A stretch of 64,000 nucleotides of DNA from Streptomyces pseudovenezuelae (GCF_001513955.1 NZ_KQ948146.1:284476-348475); one strand, 5' to 3'. Positions 50,897 to 60,220 are shown, counted from the first letter of the stretch. Notes: generated by a model from the sequence alone, not told the origin. Numbers and translations: made by a program.

Positions 50897-53803
50897 TCAC
50901 CAGCCGTGGGTCAGCACGTCGTCCAGCGCGGCGACGAACACGTCGGCGCTCCGCCGGGTCAGGCACAGCGGTGGCTTGATCTTCAGTACGCACTGTCTGT
51001 CCGAGGTCGGCTGGACGATCACGCCGAGCTCGCGCAACCGGTCGCAGATCGCGGCGGTCTCCTCGGTGGCGGGCTCCTTGCTCTCGCGGTCCCGGACGAA
51101 CTCCACGCCCAGATACAGCCCCGAGCCGTGCACCGCGCCGATCAGCGGATGCCGGGCGGCGAGTTCCTCCAGCCGCCCCCGCAAGTGATCGCCCACCGCG
51201 AGCGCGTTGTCCTGGAGCCGCTCGTCGCGCAGCACGTCCAGCACGGTCAGCCCGACCACGCTGCTGACCGGGCTGCCCCCGGCCGAGGAGAAGAAGTAGC
51301 CCTGGCTGCGGTAGGCGTCGGCGATCTCGCGCCGGGTGATCACCGCGCCCAGCGGATGTCCGTTGCCCATCGCCTTGGCGACGGTGACGACGTCCGGGAT
51401 CACGCCCTGCTGCTCGAACCCCCAGAAGTGGGTGCCGAGTCGGCCGTAGCCGACCTGCACCTCGTCCGCGATGCACAGACCGCCGACGGCGCGGGTGGCC
51501 TCGTAGACCTCCCGGAGGTAGCCGTCCGGGAGGGGGATGCCGCCCGCGTTGCCGTAGAAGGGCTCGCAGAGGAAGGCGGCGGTCGGGCGGCCCTGCGCGG
51601 CGAGTTCGGTGATCCGCGCGGCGGCCTCGGGGCCGTACCGTGCCGCCTCGGCGCCGCGGTGGCGGCCCCGGTAGGAGTTGGGGGCGGCCACGGTGTGGAC
51701 CCAACCCGGGCGGGAGGACAGGGCGTTCGGGTTGTCCGCCACCGAGGTGGAGACCGCGTCGCCGGCGTACGTCCATCCGTGGTACGCCTCCTCGACCGCG
51801 ACCGTGTCCTGCCGTCCGGTCGCGGCCCAGGCCAGGCGCAGGGCGAGGTCCACGGCCTCGGAGCCGCTGTTGACGAGGAAGACGGTGTCCAGTTCGGCGG
51901 GCAGCAGCGCGGTGAGCCGCTCGGAGAGTTCCACCACCGAGCCGTAGTGGAAGCGGGAGTTGGTGTTGAGGCGCCGCCACTGCCGGTGCACGGCGTCGCT
52001 CAGGGCGGGGTGGCCGTGGCCGAGGACGGTCACGTTGTTGAGCATGTCGAGGTAGCCGCGGGCCTGGGTGTCGACGAGGTGGTGGCGCCAGCCGCGTTCG
52101 ATGCGGGGCGGCTCGTCGTAGTAGTGCTCCTGGACGCCGGCGAAGGCCCGGTCGCGGCGGTCGAGGAGATCCTTGTCGGCCGGCGGCTGTGCCGGGTCAT
52201 CCCGCCCGGTGATCAGTGCCGTCGGATCCGGGCTGACCGCCAGCCAGCCGGCGGCCAGGTCCGGTGTGGCGAACCCAGGGGGCTTCCGGTCGGTCAGGGT
52301 CGACAGCTGGAGGCCGAGGGTGTGCCCGCCGTCCCGCTCGGCGACGGTGCCGAGGCGCTGTCCGGCGGCGATCGGCCCGGACGCGGGCGGGCCGGCGATG
52401 CCGTGCAGCCACAGGACGGGACCCTCGCCGCGCAGGTCGAGCGTGCCGTCGGCGTGCCGGGTGAGGGTGCCCGCCCAGGGTGCGCGGACCTCCAGGGGGT
52501 CCGCGAGGTGCAGGTCGACTCCGAGGGCACAGGTCGCCGGCGCGTCGGTGGTGTCGATCGTGGTCCGGGTCAGACGGAACTCGCCGTGCCGGGTGCGGGC
52601 CGCCGGACGGCCGCAGGCCAGGTCGGCTTCGGCGCCCGCCGCCAGCCACCGGCCCGTGTGCAGGTCGTCGCTCTGGGGTGAGAGGTCGAGCACCGGGACG
52701 TCGTCGGGCAGGTCCGGCAGCATGCGGTGGGCGGGGGCGACGGTGATCTGCGGCTGCGGGCGGCCGAGTGCCTCCCGCAGCTGGGCCGTCATCACCTGTA
52801 CCGGGACGGAGACGGCCGCCTCGAACATGGTCCACTCCCGGTCCAGGGCGTCGGACGCGTAACCGTTGTCCGGGTCCTGGAGGACGTCGTACTGGCCGCT
52901 GACGACCATGACGGCCGCCCGCAGCACGACGAGCGGCCACAGTGCGGCCGACTCGGCGTCGGAGAGCGGGCGGACGGCGTCGAAGGCGCGGACGGCGGGC
53001 AGGACGGAGGCGGGGGCGGCGCCGTGGTGATGCAGGACGGAGGTGCAGGTGACGGCGAGTTCCGCCACGGTCCAACCGCTGCCGAGGTCCCCGAAGTCGA
53101 TCACGCCGACGGGCATCGGCCGACCGTCCTTCGCCGTCTCGCAGACGACGTTGTTGTCGGTGATGTCGCCGTGGACGCACTGGACCGGCAGGTCCTTCGC
53201 GTGCGGCTCCACGAGGGCGTACGCGGTGCGGGCGGCGCTCAGCACCCGCTCGGCGCGGGTCCGGTCCGGCCAGTGCGGGGCGAGGGCCTCGACCACGTCG
53301 AGGGCGTTGCGCAGGTCCCAGGGCCGCAAGCGGTCGGGGTCGGGGGCGGTGAAGTCGGCGAGGGCTGCGGCGACCTGCCCGGCGAGTGTGCCGAGGCGGG
53401 CGACGACGGCCGGGGCGAGATAGCGGCTGTCCATGATCGGCTCACCCGGCACGAAGTCCAGCAGCCGACAGGCGAGTTCGGCCCCCTCCAGGGGGAAGGG
53501 CTGCACCACGTCACCGTCGACGCCGGGGACCGCCCGGGGCAGCCGGAGGCCGGGCAGCGCGTCCGCCAGGTGCCCCACGGCCTCGCACTGGGCCCTCAGC
53601 TCGGCCGTCGCGGTGGCGGGGTTGGCGACCTTGAGGACGTACTCCCCCGCGTCGCCGCGCACCCGGTAGTTGCGGTCCTGCTGGCTGCCCAGGTCCCGCA
53701 CACTGCCCCGCACCCCGAACCGGGCCGCCAGCACGGCCGACGCGGTGGCTTCGTCGATCGGTGCGACGGGTCGCACCAGCCATTCCGTGGACGGCAGGCC
53801 CAT
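50897..53803 (-). CDS. Fusion: APH-type kinase / central beta domain / class III PLP aminotransferase-like phospho-lyase
   Basis: A 968-residue protein. Residues about 10-330 are a choline/aminoglycoside-kinase fold (YVLKVAN, catalytic [12 protein letters not shown], metal site [10 protein letters not shown]). A central beta-rich stretch (about 420-540; [19 protein letters not shown], then [10 protein letters not shown]) resembles an M23/lipoyl-type barrel. Residues about 560-968 are a class III aminotransferase fold ([43 protein letters not shown] lysine in [11 protein letters not shown]). Kinases plus phospho-lyases of this type act on 5-hydroxylysine or ethanolamine phosphate, so phosphorylation followed by elimination on one chain is a good model. 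The ATG at 53803 is chosen because the longer GTG start lies inside the operator. Confidence 0.9.
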   Translation of the reverse strand: MGLPSTEWLVRPVAPIDEATASAVLAARFGVRGSVRDLGSQQDRNYRVRGDAGEYVLKVANPATATAELRAQCEAVGHLADALPGLRLPRAVPGVDGDVVQPFPLEGAELACRLLDFVPGEPIMDSRYLAPAVVARLGTLAGQVAAALADFTAPDPDRLRPWDLRNALDVVEALAPHWPDRTRAERVLSAARTAYALVEPHAKDLPVQCVHGDITDNNVVCETAKDGRPMPVGVIDFGDLGSGWTVAELAVTCTSVLHHHGAAPASVLPAVRAFDAVRPLSDAESAALWPLVVLRAAVMVVSGQYDVLQDPDNGYASDALDREWTMFEAAVSVPVQVMTAQLREALGRPQPQITVAPAHRMLPDLPDDVPVLDLSPQSDDLHTGRWLAAGAEADLACGRPAARTRHGEFRLTRTTIDTTDAPATCALGVDLHLADPLEVRAPWAGTLTRHADGTLDLRGEGPVLWLHGIAGPPASGPIAAGQRLGTVAERDGGHTLGLQLSTLTDRKPPGFATPDLAAGWLAVSPDPTALITGRDDPAQPPADKDLLDRRDRAFAGVQEHYYDEPPRIERGWRHHLVDTQARGYLDMLNNVTVLGHGHPALSDAVHRQWRRLNTNSRFHYGSVVELSERLTALLPAELDTVFLVNSGSEAVDLALRLAWAATGRQDTVAVEEAYHGWTYAGDAVSTSVADNPNALSSRPGWVHTVAAPNSYRGRHRGAEAARYGPEAAARITELAAQGRPTAAFLCEPFYGNAGGIPLPDGYLREVYEATRAVGGLCIADEVQVGYGRLGTHFWGFEQQGVIPDVVTVAKAMGNGHPLGAVITRREIADAYRSQGYFFSSAGGSPVSSVVGLTVLDVLRDERLQDNALAVGDHLRGRLEELAARHPLIGAVHGSGLYLGVEFVRDRESKEPATEETAAICDRLRELGVIVQPTSDRQCVLKIKPPLCLTRRSADVFVAALDDVLTHGW

Positions 53804-53847
53804 GAGTCCGCTCCGCTCCGCTTTCGCGGCGAGGCGTCGCCGCACCT

Positions 53848-53865
53848 TGCCGGAACGTTCCGGCA
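53848..53865. promoter_or_regulatory. Perfect 18-bp palindromic operator
   Basis: TGCCGGAACGTTCCGGCA is a perfect CG-centred palindrome, typical of LacI-family operators. It lies 11 bp downstream of the -10 box and 44 bp upstream of the ATG of the fusion gene. The LacI protein encoded at the end of the same operon is the likely ligand. Confidence 0.75.
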
Positions 53866-53876
53866 CCTCGTGGACG

Positions 53877-53906
53877 ACGGTAGGCGGAACCGTGTTCTCC
53901 GGTCAA
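53877..53906 (-). promoter_or_regulatory. Promoter of the kinase-aminotransferase/lacI operon
   Basis: The minus strand has TTGACC (53901-53906) and TACCGT (53877-53882) 18 bp apart. The start point would be near 53870, directly next to the palindrome. Confidence 0.6.
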
Positions 53907-54260
53907 CGCACAGGGCGGTCCCTCTCCGGTCTCACGCGTCACGGTTCACGAGGATTACCCCGGGGGAGACGGGTTACCCGCACGCCGGGTCCCTGGGGAG
54001 CCGCGGCGGCGGCCCACGGTGGCTTGCCGTGTGTGCCCGCGGTGTGGGGCTGCCGGCACACAGTGACGTCGGCCCGCTCAGCAGGTTCGAGCGGGCCGAC
54101 GCGCACCCCGCGAATGCCGGCGCCCGCGCGGCGGCGGCGGTCGTCGCGTTCCCGCCGTCCCCGGCGCCTCCTCTGCTCCTTGCGGGCCCGATCCGCTCGT
54201 CCCGTCCACGCGGAAGCCCATGCGAAGGCCCACGCGACGGATCGCCGCTGTTCAGCGGCC

Positions 54261-54495
54261 CGTGGCGCGGCTATGGGCGGGGGCCGTGCCACGGCCACGG
54301 GCGGCGACCGTGGCACGACTCGGGCGGCAGCGTGGCCCGGCTACGGGCGGCGACCGTGGCACGACTACGGCCGGCAGCGTGGCACGACTAAGGGCGGCGG
54401 CCATGGCACGACTACGGGCGGTGGCCGTGGCACGACCACGGACGGCAGCGTGGCCCGGCTACGGGCAGCGTCGTGGCACGACTACGGGCGGTGGC
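54261..54495 (+). repeat. Tandem array of ten imperfect 22-24-bp units
   Basis: Ten consecutive units of the form CGTGGCACGACTACGGGCGG plus three or four bases cover 54261-54495. The last unit contains the final codons and stop of the PAP2 gene (stop at 54482-54484). The wider gap 53907-54481 has no acceptable gene; outside the array I see only unstructured GC-rich sequence. Confidence 0.85.
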
Positions 54496-55030
54496 GCAGG
54501 AACAGGGCCGCGGCGCGACGCGTGAGCCAGGCGCCCGCCAGGCCGATGGCGGCGCCCCCGGCGACATCGCTGGGATAGTGCGCGCCCGACTGCACCCGTT
54601 CGACGGCGACCATCGTGGCCGGCACCGCGCACAACGCGCCCGCGACCGGCCAGGTGGGGGCGACGGCGGCGGTGAAGGCGACCGCGGCCGCCGTGTGCCC
54701 GGAGGGAAACGAGGACGAGTCGGGGCGGTCGTCGACCTCGTCGTGCGGGATCCACTCCGCGGGCGGCCTGGGACGTCCGGCCAGCTGCTTGCACAGGCCG
54801 TTCGACACCAGCTGGGCCATGGCCAGGGCGGCCAGTCCGGCGGCCGCCGCCCTGCGGCCCCGCCCGCCGCCCTTCCACGCCATCACGACGGCGGCACCGC
54901 ACCACAGCTTGGTGCTCTCCGCGGTCTCCTCCACCGCCGACAACACCTTGCCCACGCCCGCCGGGATTCGGGCGGCCGCCCGCCGCGTCAGAGCCTCGTC
55001 CACCTTGTGCACGTCGGTCAGCAACCTCAT
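54482..55030 (-). CDS. PAP2-family phosphatase (membrane)
   Basis: A 182-residue type 2 phosphatidic acid phosphatase-like protein. The three motifs are in place: KQLAGRPRP, the catalytic PSGHTAAA, and SGAHYPSDVAGG with the second histidine. The first arginine of motif 3 (usually SR) is replaced by the RVQSG context, a mild deviation. About four hydrophobic segments support membrane location. It would dephosphorylate lipid phosphates such as undecaprenyl or phosphatidic types. The start is the ATG at 55030. It lies 57 bp after the YihY gene on the same strand, and its end is embedded in a tandem repeat. Confidence 0.88.
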   Translation of the reverse strand: MRLLTDVHKVDEALTRRAAARIPAGVGKVLSAVEETAESTKLWCGAAVVMAWKGGGRGRRAAAAGLAALAMAQLVSNGLCKQLAGRPRPPAEWIPHDEVDDRPDSSSFPSGHTAAAVAFTAAVAPTWPVAGALCAVPATMVAVERVQSGAHYPSDVAGGAAIGLAGAWLTRRAAALFLRHRP

Positions 55031-55086
55031 GACCTGCGGGTGTCCCAAGCTCCCCGGGACAAGCGGTCCGGATCCCGATCGACCCG

Positions 55087-56166
55087 TCACTCGCCGCGCG
55101 CCGCCCCTGAGTCGTCCAGCCTGCGAAGGTCCTGCTCGTCCCACGTGCTGGTGTCGCGCGGCTCGGTGTAGGGCTCCTTGTCGGGCGGCAGCCCTCCGGC
55201 GATGGCCCGCTGCCGGACGGTCTCGGCGTCGAACTCCAGCCCCAGGAGGATCGCCAGGTTGCTGATCCACAGCCAGACCAGGAAGACGATGACACCGGCC
55301 ATCGTGCCGTAGGTCTTGTTGTAGGAGGCGAAGTTGGCGACGTAGAACGCGAACCCGGCGGACGCGATCAGCCAGACGACCAGGGCGAGGAAGCTGCCCG
55401 GCGTGATCCACCTGAACCCCTTCACGCGGGCGTTGGGGGTGCCCCAGTACAGGAGCGCGATCATGATGGTGACCAGGACCACCAGGACCGGCCACTTGAC
55501 GATCGACCACACCGTCAGGGCGGTGTCGCCGATCCCGAGCGCCGAGCCGGCCTTGTGGGCGAGGGTGCCGGTGAAGACGACGATCAGGGCGCTGACGACA
55601 GCCAGCACCATGAGAACGACCGTCAGGCCGACCCGCACCGGAAGGATCTTCCAGATCGGGCGGCCCTCCGGCATGTCGTAGACGCGGTTGGCCGAGCGGA
55701 TGAACGCGGCCACGTACCCGGATGCCGACCACACCGCCAGGACGATGCCGACGACGGCCATGACCGAGCCCACGCCGGCTTTGTTCTGCAGCTGTTCGAC
55801 GGCACTGGTGATGATGTCGCGGGCGGAGCCCGGGGTGAACTGCTTCAGGTTCCTCAGCACCGTGTCCGTGGCCGACTTGCCGGTCAGACCGAGCATCGAC
55901 ACCAGGACCAGGATGGCCGGGAAGAGCGACAACAGGCCGTAGTACGTCAGCGCCGCGGCCCGGTCGCTCAGTTCGTCGTCCTTGAACTCCCGCAGACTGC
56001 CCCGCAGCACCGCCCCCCACGCCGCCTTCGGCAGGTGCGCCGGCGTGTCCGGCGCACGCTCCTCCACGGTGGGCCCGGGGCCCACGTCCTCGGACGAGGG
56101 GACCTCCCGCTCGGGAGCCTCGTCGCTGCCGTGGTGGTCTTTTCGTCCAGGGAGATGCGGCTTCAT
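55087..56166 (-). CDS. YihY/BrkB-family membrane protein
   Basis: A 359-residue integral membrane protein. An acidic, proline-rich N-terminal tail of about 45 residues is followed by a YihY core with six to seven hydrophobic segments: ALTYYGLLSLFPAILVLVSM, GSVMAVVGIVLAVWSAS, GLTVVLMVLAVVSALIVVF, VLVVLVTIMIALLYWG, ALVVWLIASAGFAFYV and VIVFLVWLWISNLAILLG. The C-terminal tail is charged. Function in bacteria is unsettled (envelope or transport). It is encoded just upstream of the PAP2 gene. The start is the ATG at 56166. Confidence 0.92.
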   Translation of the reverse strand: MKPHLPGRKDHHGSDEAPEREVPSSEDVGPGPTVEERAPDTPAHLPKAAWGAVLRGSLREFKDDELSDRAAALTYYGLLSLFPAILVLVSMLGLTGKSATDTVLRNLKQFTPGSARDIITSAVEQLQNKAGVGSVMAVVGIVLAVWSASGYVAAFIRSANRVYDMPEGRPIWKILPVRVGLTVVLMVLAVVSALIVVFTGTLAHKAGSALGIGDTALTVWSIVKWPVLVVLVTIMIALLYWGTPNARVKGFRWITPGSFLALVVWLIASAGFAFYVANFASYNKTYGTMAGVIVFLVWLWISNLAILLGLEFDAETVRQRAIAGGLPPDKEPYTEPRDTSTWDEQDLRRLDDSGAARGE

Positions 56167-56284
56167 GTGCGTCGAGTACCCCCGGACCCCCGCCCAATCA
56201 GGACTCCGGCAGGCAGTCGCCCGAACGGGTCGCGGACGCCCCGCGGCGGCGCGGGGACCGTCTTCCGCGTCCCGAGTCCGGACT

Positions 56285-56460
56285 CCGCCACGGATCAGAC
56301 GCAGATGACGCCGCGGATGACGCCACGGATGACGCCACGGATCATGAACCGCCGCGCGGCACCGGCACCCTCACGCCGCGTCGAGACGTCGCTCGGATCC
56401 TGCGGCAGGACCTTGCTCGCTGCGGGACGGGGCGCCGCCACGGATCAGCCGCAGATGACG
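56285..56460. repeat. 26-bp duplicated segment and 12-bp tandem repeat
   Basis: A 26-bp segment at 56285-56310 recurs at 56435-56460 with one mismatch, exactly 150 bp apart. On the minus strand both could encode RHLRLIRGG, part of the small membrane protein gene. Adjacent, a 12-bp unit GATGACGCCACG is repeated three times (56304-56339, first unit with one change). The 204-bp gap 56167-56370 otherwise shows nothing. Confidence 0.7.
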
Positions 56461-56586
56461 TCCTCTGGCGTGACGCGGGGCCGACGACCTGGCCGGCGAC
56501 CTGGCCGACAACCGGTCCTCGACGCGGTCCATGGCATACAGCAGCACTCCCAGGGCGGGCAGCAGCGACACGGCGACGGCGATCAC
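56371..56586 (-). CDS. Small membrane protein
   Basis: A 71-residue protein: an N-terminal hydrophobic helix (MIAVAVSLLPALGVLLYAMD) followed by a basic tail containing ARGRHLRLIRGG. This plan (one helix, then RHARxRHLRLI) is seen in small Streptomyces proteins of unknown role. The start is the GTG at 56586, with GGGAGGAA about 9 nt upstream. It is on the same strand as YihY and PAP2. The 254-bp gap upstream to the secreted gene holds the promoter at 56758. Confidence 0.6.
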   Translation of the reverse strand: MIAVAVSLLPALGVLLYAMDRVEDRLSARSPARSSAPRHARGRHLRLIRGGAPSRSEQGPAAGSERRLDAA

Positions 56587-56757
56587 AACGCGGGTTCCTC
56601 CCGGCCGACAACACGCAGCCGGGTGCCCACCGGCGGCCGCTCAAGTCCGCCGCACCGGAACCTTTTCGCGCCCCGCTCTCCCCGATCCGTTGGGAGGCGG
56701 GGGCGGTTCGCGTGTTCCCCCACACCAACCGCCTTCCCTCAAACCTTACTTCATCTC

Positions 56758-56786
56758 TTGACGTAAGTGGTCCAGACCTTTAGGTT
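56758..56786 (+). promoter_or_regulatory. Promoter of the secreted trio with a DasR/chitinase-type site
   Basis: TTGACG (56758-56763) and TAGGTT (56781-56786) are 17 bp apart. Within the spacer is TGGTCCAGACCT (56768-56779), close to the TGGTCTAGACCA core bound by the GntR protein DasR before chitinase genes in Streptomyces. It starts about 55 bp upstream of the first gene. Confidence 0.6.
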
Positions 56787-56840
56787 CACGGGTCAGCCAG
56801 ACACCTCGCGACACCCCCACCCCCATGAAGGGCTCTGCGC

Positions 56841-59030
56841 ATGCACACCCTCACGCGTCTTCGCAGATCCGGCGCCGCCACGCTCGTCACCATGGCCGCC
56901 GCGTCTGCCCTGATCTCCCTCCCCACCCCCGCTCACGCCGCCGCCACCGCGCTCCCGACCGGCTTTTCTACTGTCATGAACGCGGCAAGCGGCCGGTGTC
57001 TGGACGCCAGATCGGCCGGCACCGCCAACGGCACCGTCGTCCAGCAGTACGCGTGCAACACCACCACGGCCCAGCAGTGGAGCTTCACCGCCGCCGGCGA
57101 CGGCTACGTCCGCATCGACAACCGCAACAACACCGGCCAGGTCGTGGACGTGGCCGACGTCTCCACCGCCGACAACGCGCCCGTGCACCTGTGGACCTAC
57201 GGCGGGGGCGCCAACCAGCAGTGGCTGCCCGTCCACGACGGCGGCGGCGCCTACCACTTCGTCAACCGGGGCAGCGGCAAGTGCCTGGACGACCCGGGCG
57301 CCTCGACCGCCGACAGCGTGCAGTTCGTGCAGTACACGTGCAACGGCAGCGCGGCCCAGCGCTTCCAGGTGGTCCCGGTGACCCAGTCCGCCACGAACCC
57401 CGATCTCGGCCCCAACGTGGTCGTCTTCGACCCGTCGATGTCGTCCTCGACGATCCAGTCCCGGCTGAACTCGATCTTCCAGCAGCAGGAGACCAACCAG
57501 TTCGGCTCCCAGCGCTACGCCGTCCTGTTCAAGCCCGGCTCCTACACCGCGGACGCCAACGTCGGCTTCTACACGCAGGTCGCGGGGCTGGGCCTGACCC
57601 CGGACGCGGTCACGGTCAACGGGGCGGTGCACGCCGAGGCCGACTGGTTCCAGGGCAACGCGACCCAGAACTTCTGGCGCGGCGCCGAGAACCTGTCCGT
57701 CAACCCCGTGAACGGCAGCGACCGTTGGGCGGTGTCGCAGGCGGCGGCGTACCGGCGCATGCATCTGCGCGGCAATCTCGCCCTGGACGACAACGGTTGG
57801 TCCAGCGGCGGACTGCTCGCCGACACCAAGGTGGACGGACAGGTCAACTCCGGCAGCCAGCAACAGTGGTTGACCCGCAACTCCCAGCTCGGCAGCTGGA
57901 CCGGCGCCAACTGGAACATGGTCTTCGTCGGCAGCCAGGGCGTCCCCGGCACCACCTTCCCCAACCCGCCCCACACCACCGTCGCGCAGGCCCCGGTCAG
58001 CCGGGAGAAGCCCTTCCTGTACGTCGACGCCGACGGCGCCTACAAGGTGTTCGTGCCGTCGGTGCGGTCCAACTCGACGGGCACCAGCTGGGCGAACGGC
58101 ACCCCGCCCGGCAGCTCGCTCTCCCTGGACACCTTCTACGTCGTCAAGCCGGGCGCGAGTGCCGCGGACATCAACGCGGCACTCGCGGCGGGCAAGAACC
58201 TCCTGGTCACTCCCGGCGTGTACCACCTCAACCAGACGCTCCAGGTGACCCGCCCCGACACCGTCGTCCTCGGCCTGGGCCTCGCCACCTTCGTGCCGGA
58301 CAACGGCGTCACCGCGATGAAGGTGGCCGACGTCGACGGTGTGAAGGTCGCGGGCGTCCTCTTCGACGCCGGCACCACCAACTCGCCCACCCTGATGGAG
58401 GTCGGGCCGGCCGGCTCCGCCGCGTCCCACGCCGCGAACCCGACCTCCCTGCACGACGTGTACTTCCGCGTCGGCGGCGCGGGCGTCGGCAAGGCGACCA
58501 CCAGTCTCGTCATCAACAGCGACAACGTCATCGGCGACCACATGTGGATCTGGCGCGCCGACCACGGCAGCGGCGTCGGCTGGAACACCAACACCGCGGA
58601 CACGGGCCTGATCGTCAACGGCGACAACGTCACCGCGTACGGCCTGTTCGTCGAGCACTACCAGAAGTACCAGACCGTCTGGAACGGCAACGGCGGCCGC
58701 ACGTACTTCTACCAGAACGAGATGCCCTACGACCCGCCCAACCAGGCGGCCTGGACGAACGGTTCGACGCAGGGCTACGCCGCCTACAAGGTCGCCGACT
58801 CCGTCACCAGCCACCAGGCCTACGGCCTCGGCAGCTACTGCTACTTCAACGTCAACCCGGGTGTGGTCGCGGAACGGGCCATCGAGGCGCCGAACACCGC
58901 CGGTGTGCGCTTCCAGAGCATGGTGACGGTCTCCCTCGGCGGCACCGGCACCATCCGGCATGTCGTCAACGGCACCGGCGGCCCGTCCAACTCCTCGACC
59001 AATGTGGCGAATCTGACCAGCTACCCGTAG
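56841..59030 (+). CDS. Secreted RICIN / right-handed beta-helix protein
   Basis: A 729-residue exported protein. The signal peptide (MHTLTRLRRSGAATLVTMAA) ends at an AHA site near 33. Residues about 38-178 are a ricin-type beta-trefoil with three QxW repeats (AQQWSF, NQQWLP, AQRFQV). The rest is a beta-helix of the pectate-lyase-like type, with a highly regular tail (GDHMWIWRADHG, GLIVNGDNVTAYG, HYQKYQTVWNGNGGRTYFYQ). Such proteins are annotated variously in actinomycetes; glycan cleavage is plausible, but I cannot name a family or catalytic residues. It precedes a RICIN-chitinase by 74 bp. Confidence 0.82.
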   Translation: MHTLTRLRRSGAATLVTMAAASALISLPTPAHAAATALPTGFSTVMNAASGRCLDARSAGTANGTVVQQYACNTTTAQQWSFTAAGDGYVRIDNRNNTGQVVDVADVSTADNAPVHLWTYGGGANQQWLPVHDGGGAYHFVNRGSGKCLDDPGASTADSVQFVQYTCNGSAAQRFQVVPVTQSATNPDLGPNVVVFDPSMSSSTIQSRLNSIFQQQETNQFGSQRYAVLFKPGSYTADANVGFYTQVAGLGLTPDAVTVNGAVHAEADWFQGNATQNFWRGAENLSVNPVNGSDRWAVSQAAAYRRMHLRGNLALDDNGWSSGGLLADTKVDGQVNSGSQQQWLTRNSQLGSWTGANWNMVFVGSQGVPGTTFPNPPHTTVAQAPVSREKPFLYVDADGAYKVFVPSVRSNSTGTSWANGTPPGSSLSLDTFYVVKPGASAADINAALAAGKNLLVTPGVYHLNQTLQVTRPDTVVLGLGLATFVPDNGVTAMKVADVDGVKVAGVLFDAGTTNSPTLMEVGPAGSAASHAANPTSLHDVYFRVGGAGVGKATTSLVINSDNVIGDHMWIWRADHGSGVGWNTNTADTGLIVNGDNVTAYGLFVEHYQKYQTVWNGNGGRTYFYQNEMPYDPPNQAAWTNGSTQGYAAYKVADSVTSHQAYGLGSYCYFNVNPGVVAERAIEAPNTAGVRFQSMVTVSLGGTGTIRHVVNGTGGPSNSSTNVANLTSYP

Positions 59031-59042
59031 AGCTCCGCCTTC

Positions 59043-59072
59043 GGCCGCCCCCTCCTCGCCAGGGGGGCGGCC
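59043..59072 (+). terminator. Hairpin between the two RICIN genes
   Basis: GGCCGCCCCC and GGGGGCGGCC flank a 9-10-nt loop, 12 bp after the first stop codon. It may only attenuate read-through, since no clear promoter follows before the chitinase gene. Confidence 0.5.
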
Positions 59073-59104
59073 TCCCCCACCCCCCTCAAGGAGCGTGCCC
59101 ACCC

Positions 59105-60220
59105 ATGTCCTCATCCCTCCGCAGTGGCCGCCTCGCGGTCTTCGCCGTCCTCGCCGCCGTGCTCACCGCGCTGCTCACGGTGACACCCGCGCACGCCGCC
59201 TCCGGCACGATCACCGGTCTCGCCGGGAAGTGCGTCGACGTGGCGGGCGCGTCCACCGCCAACGGCACCGCCGTCCAGCTCTACGACTGCAACGGCACCG
59301 GCGCCCAGATCTGGTCCGACTCCGGTGACGGGACCCTGCGGGCGCTCGGCAAGTGTCTGGACATCGCCGACCGCAGCACCGCCGACGGGGCGGCCGTACA
59401 GCTGTGGGACTGCTCGGGCGGCGCCAACCAGCAGTGGGTGGTCTCCGGCGCGCGCGACATCGTCAACCCGGCCGCGAACAAGTGCCTGGACGTCCGGGAC
59501 AACAACAGCGCCAACGGCACCCGGCTCCAGATCTGGACCTGTGCGGGTACGGCCAACCAGAAGTGGAACGCGCCCGCGAGCGGTGGCGGCGGCACACCGT
59601 CCGGATTCGTCGTCTCCGAGGCGCAGTTCAACCAGATGTTCCCGAACCGGAACTCCTTCTACACCTACAACGGCCTGGTCGCGGCGCTGAGCGCCTACCC
59701 CGGCTTCGCCGGCACCGGCAGCGACACGGTGCGGAAGCAGGAGGCGGCGGCCTTCCTCGCCAACGTGAACCACGAGACCGGCGGGTTGGTCCACATCGTC
59801 GAGCAGAACACCGCCAACTACCCGACCTACTGCGACTGGAACCAGTCGTACGGCTGCCCGGCCGGTCAGGCGGCCTACTACGGTCGCGGACCGATCCAGT
59901 TGTCCTGGAACTTCAACTACAAGACGGCGGGCGACGCGTTGGGGATCGACCTGCTCAACAACCCCTGGCTGGTGCAGAACGACTCCGCCGTGGCGTGGAA
60001 GACCGGCCTCTGGTACTGGAACACGCAGTCGGGCCCCGGCACCATGACCCCGCACAACGCCATGGTCAACCAGGCCGGCTTCGGCCAGACGATCCGCTCC
60101 ATCAACGGCTCCCTGGAGTGCGACGGGCGCAACCCGGCCCAGGTGCAGAGCCGCGTCGACGCCTACAACCGCTTCACGTCGATCCTCGGGGTCTCCCCCG
60201 GCGGCAACCTCTACTGCTGA
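59105..60220 (+). CDS. Secreted GH19 chitinase with RICIN domain
   Basis: A 371-residue exported enzyme. The signal peptide ends in PAHAAS near 31. A ricin-type trefoil (about 33-155; QIWSDSG, NQQWVV, NQKWNA repeats) is joined by a Gly-rich linker to a GH19 domain (about 165-371). The catalytic glutamate is in FLANVNHETGG, with YYGRGPIQLSWNFNY and the C-terminal CDGRNPAQVQSRVDAY as further family hallmarks. It would cut chitin of fungal walls. AAGGAG stands about 11 nt before the ATG at 59105. It lies in a plus-strand run with the beta-helix and NPP1 genes. Confidence 0.94.
   Translation: MSSSLRSGRLAVFAVLAAVLTALLTVTPAHAASGTITGLAGKCVDVAGASTANGTAVQLYDCNGTGAQIWSDSGDGTLRALGKCLDIADRSTADGAAVQLWDCSGGANQQWVVSGARDIVNPAANKCLDVRDNNSANGTRLQIWTCAGTANQKWNAPASGGGGTPSGFVVSEAQFNQMFPNRNSFYTYNGLVAALSAYPGFAGTGSDTVRKQEAAAFLANVNHETGGLVHIVEQNTANYPTYCDWNQSYGCPAGQAAYYGRGPIQLSWNFNYKTAGDALGIDLLNNPWLVQNDSAVAWKTGLWYWNTQSGPGTMTPHNAMVNQAGFGQTIRSINGSLECDGRNPAQVQSRVDAYNRFTSILGVSPGGNLYC

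Noticed and set aside
53939..54316. 125-codon minus-strand frame in the gap before PAP2
   Set aside because: Arg/Pro/Ala-rich with no domain, overlapping the tandem array; no ribosome site.
54261..54495. Possible CRISPR array
   Set aside because: Units are directly adjacent with no unique spacers and each unit is degenerate; no cas gene is present.
54482..56197. Single long minus-strand frame covering PAP2 and part of YihY
   Set aside because: Only its last 182 codons are a real gene; upstream the true YihY frame differs and has its own start and membrane segments.
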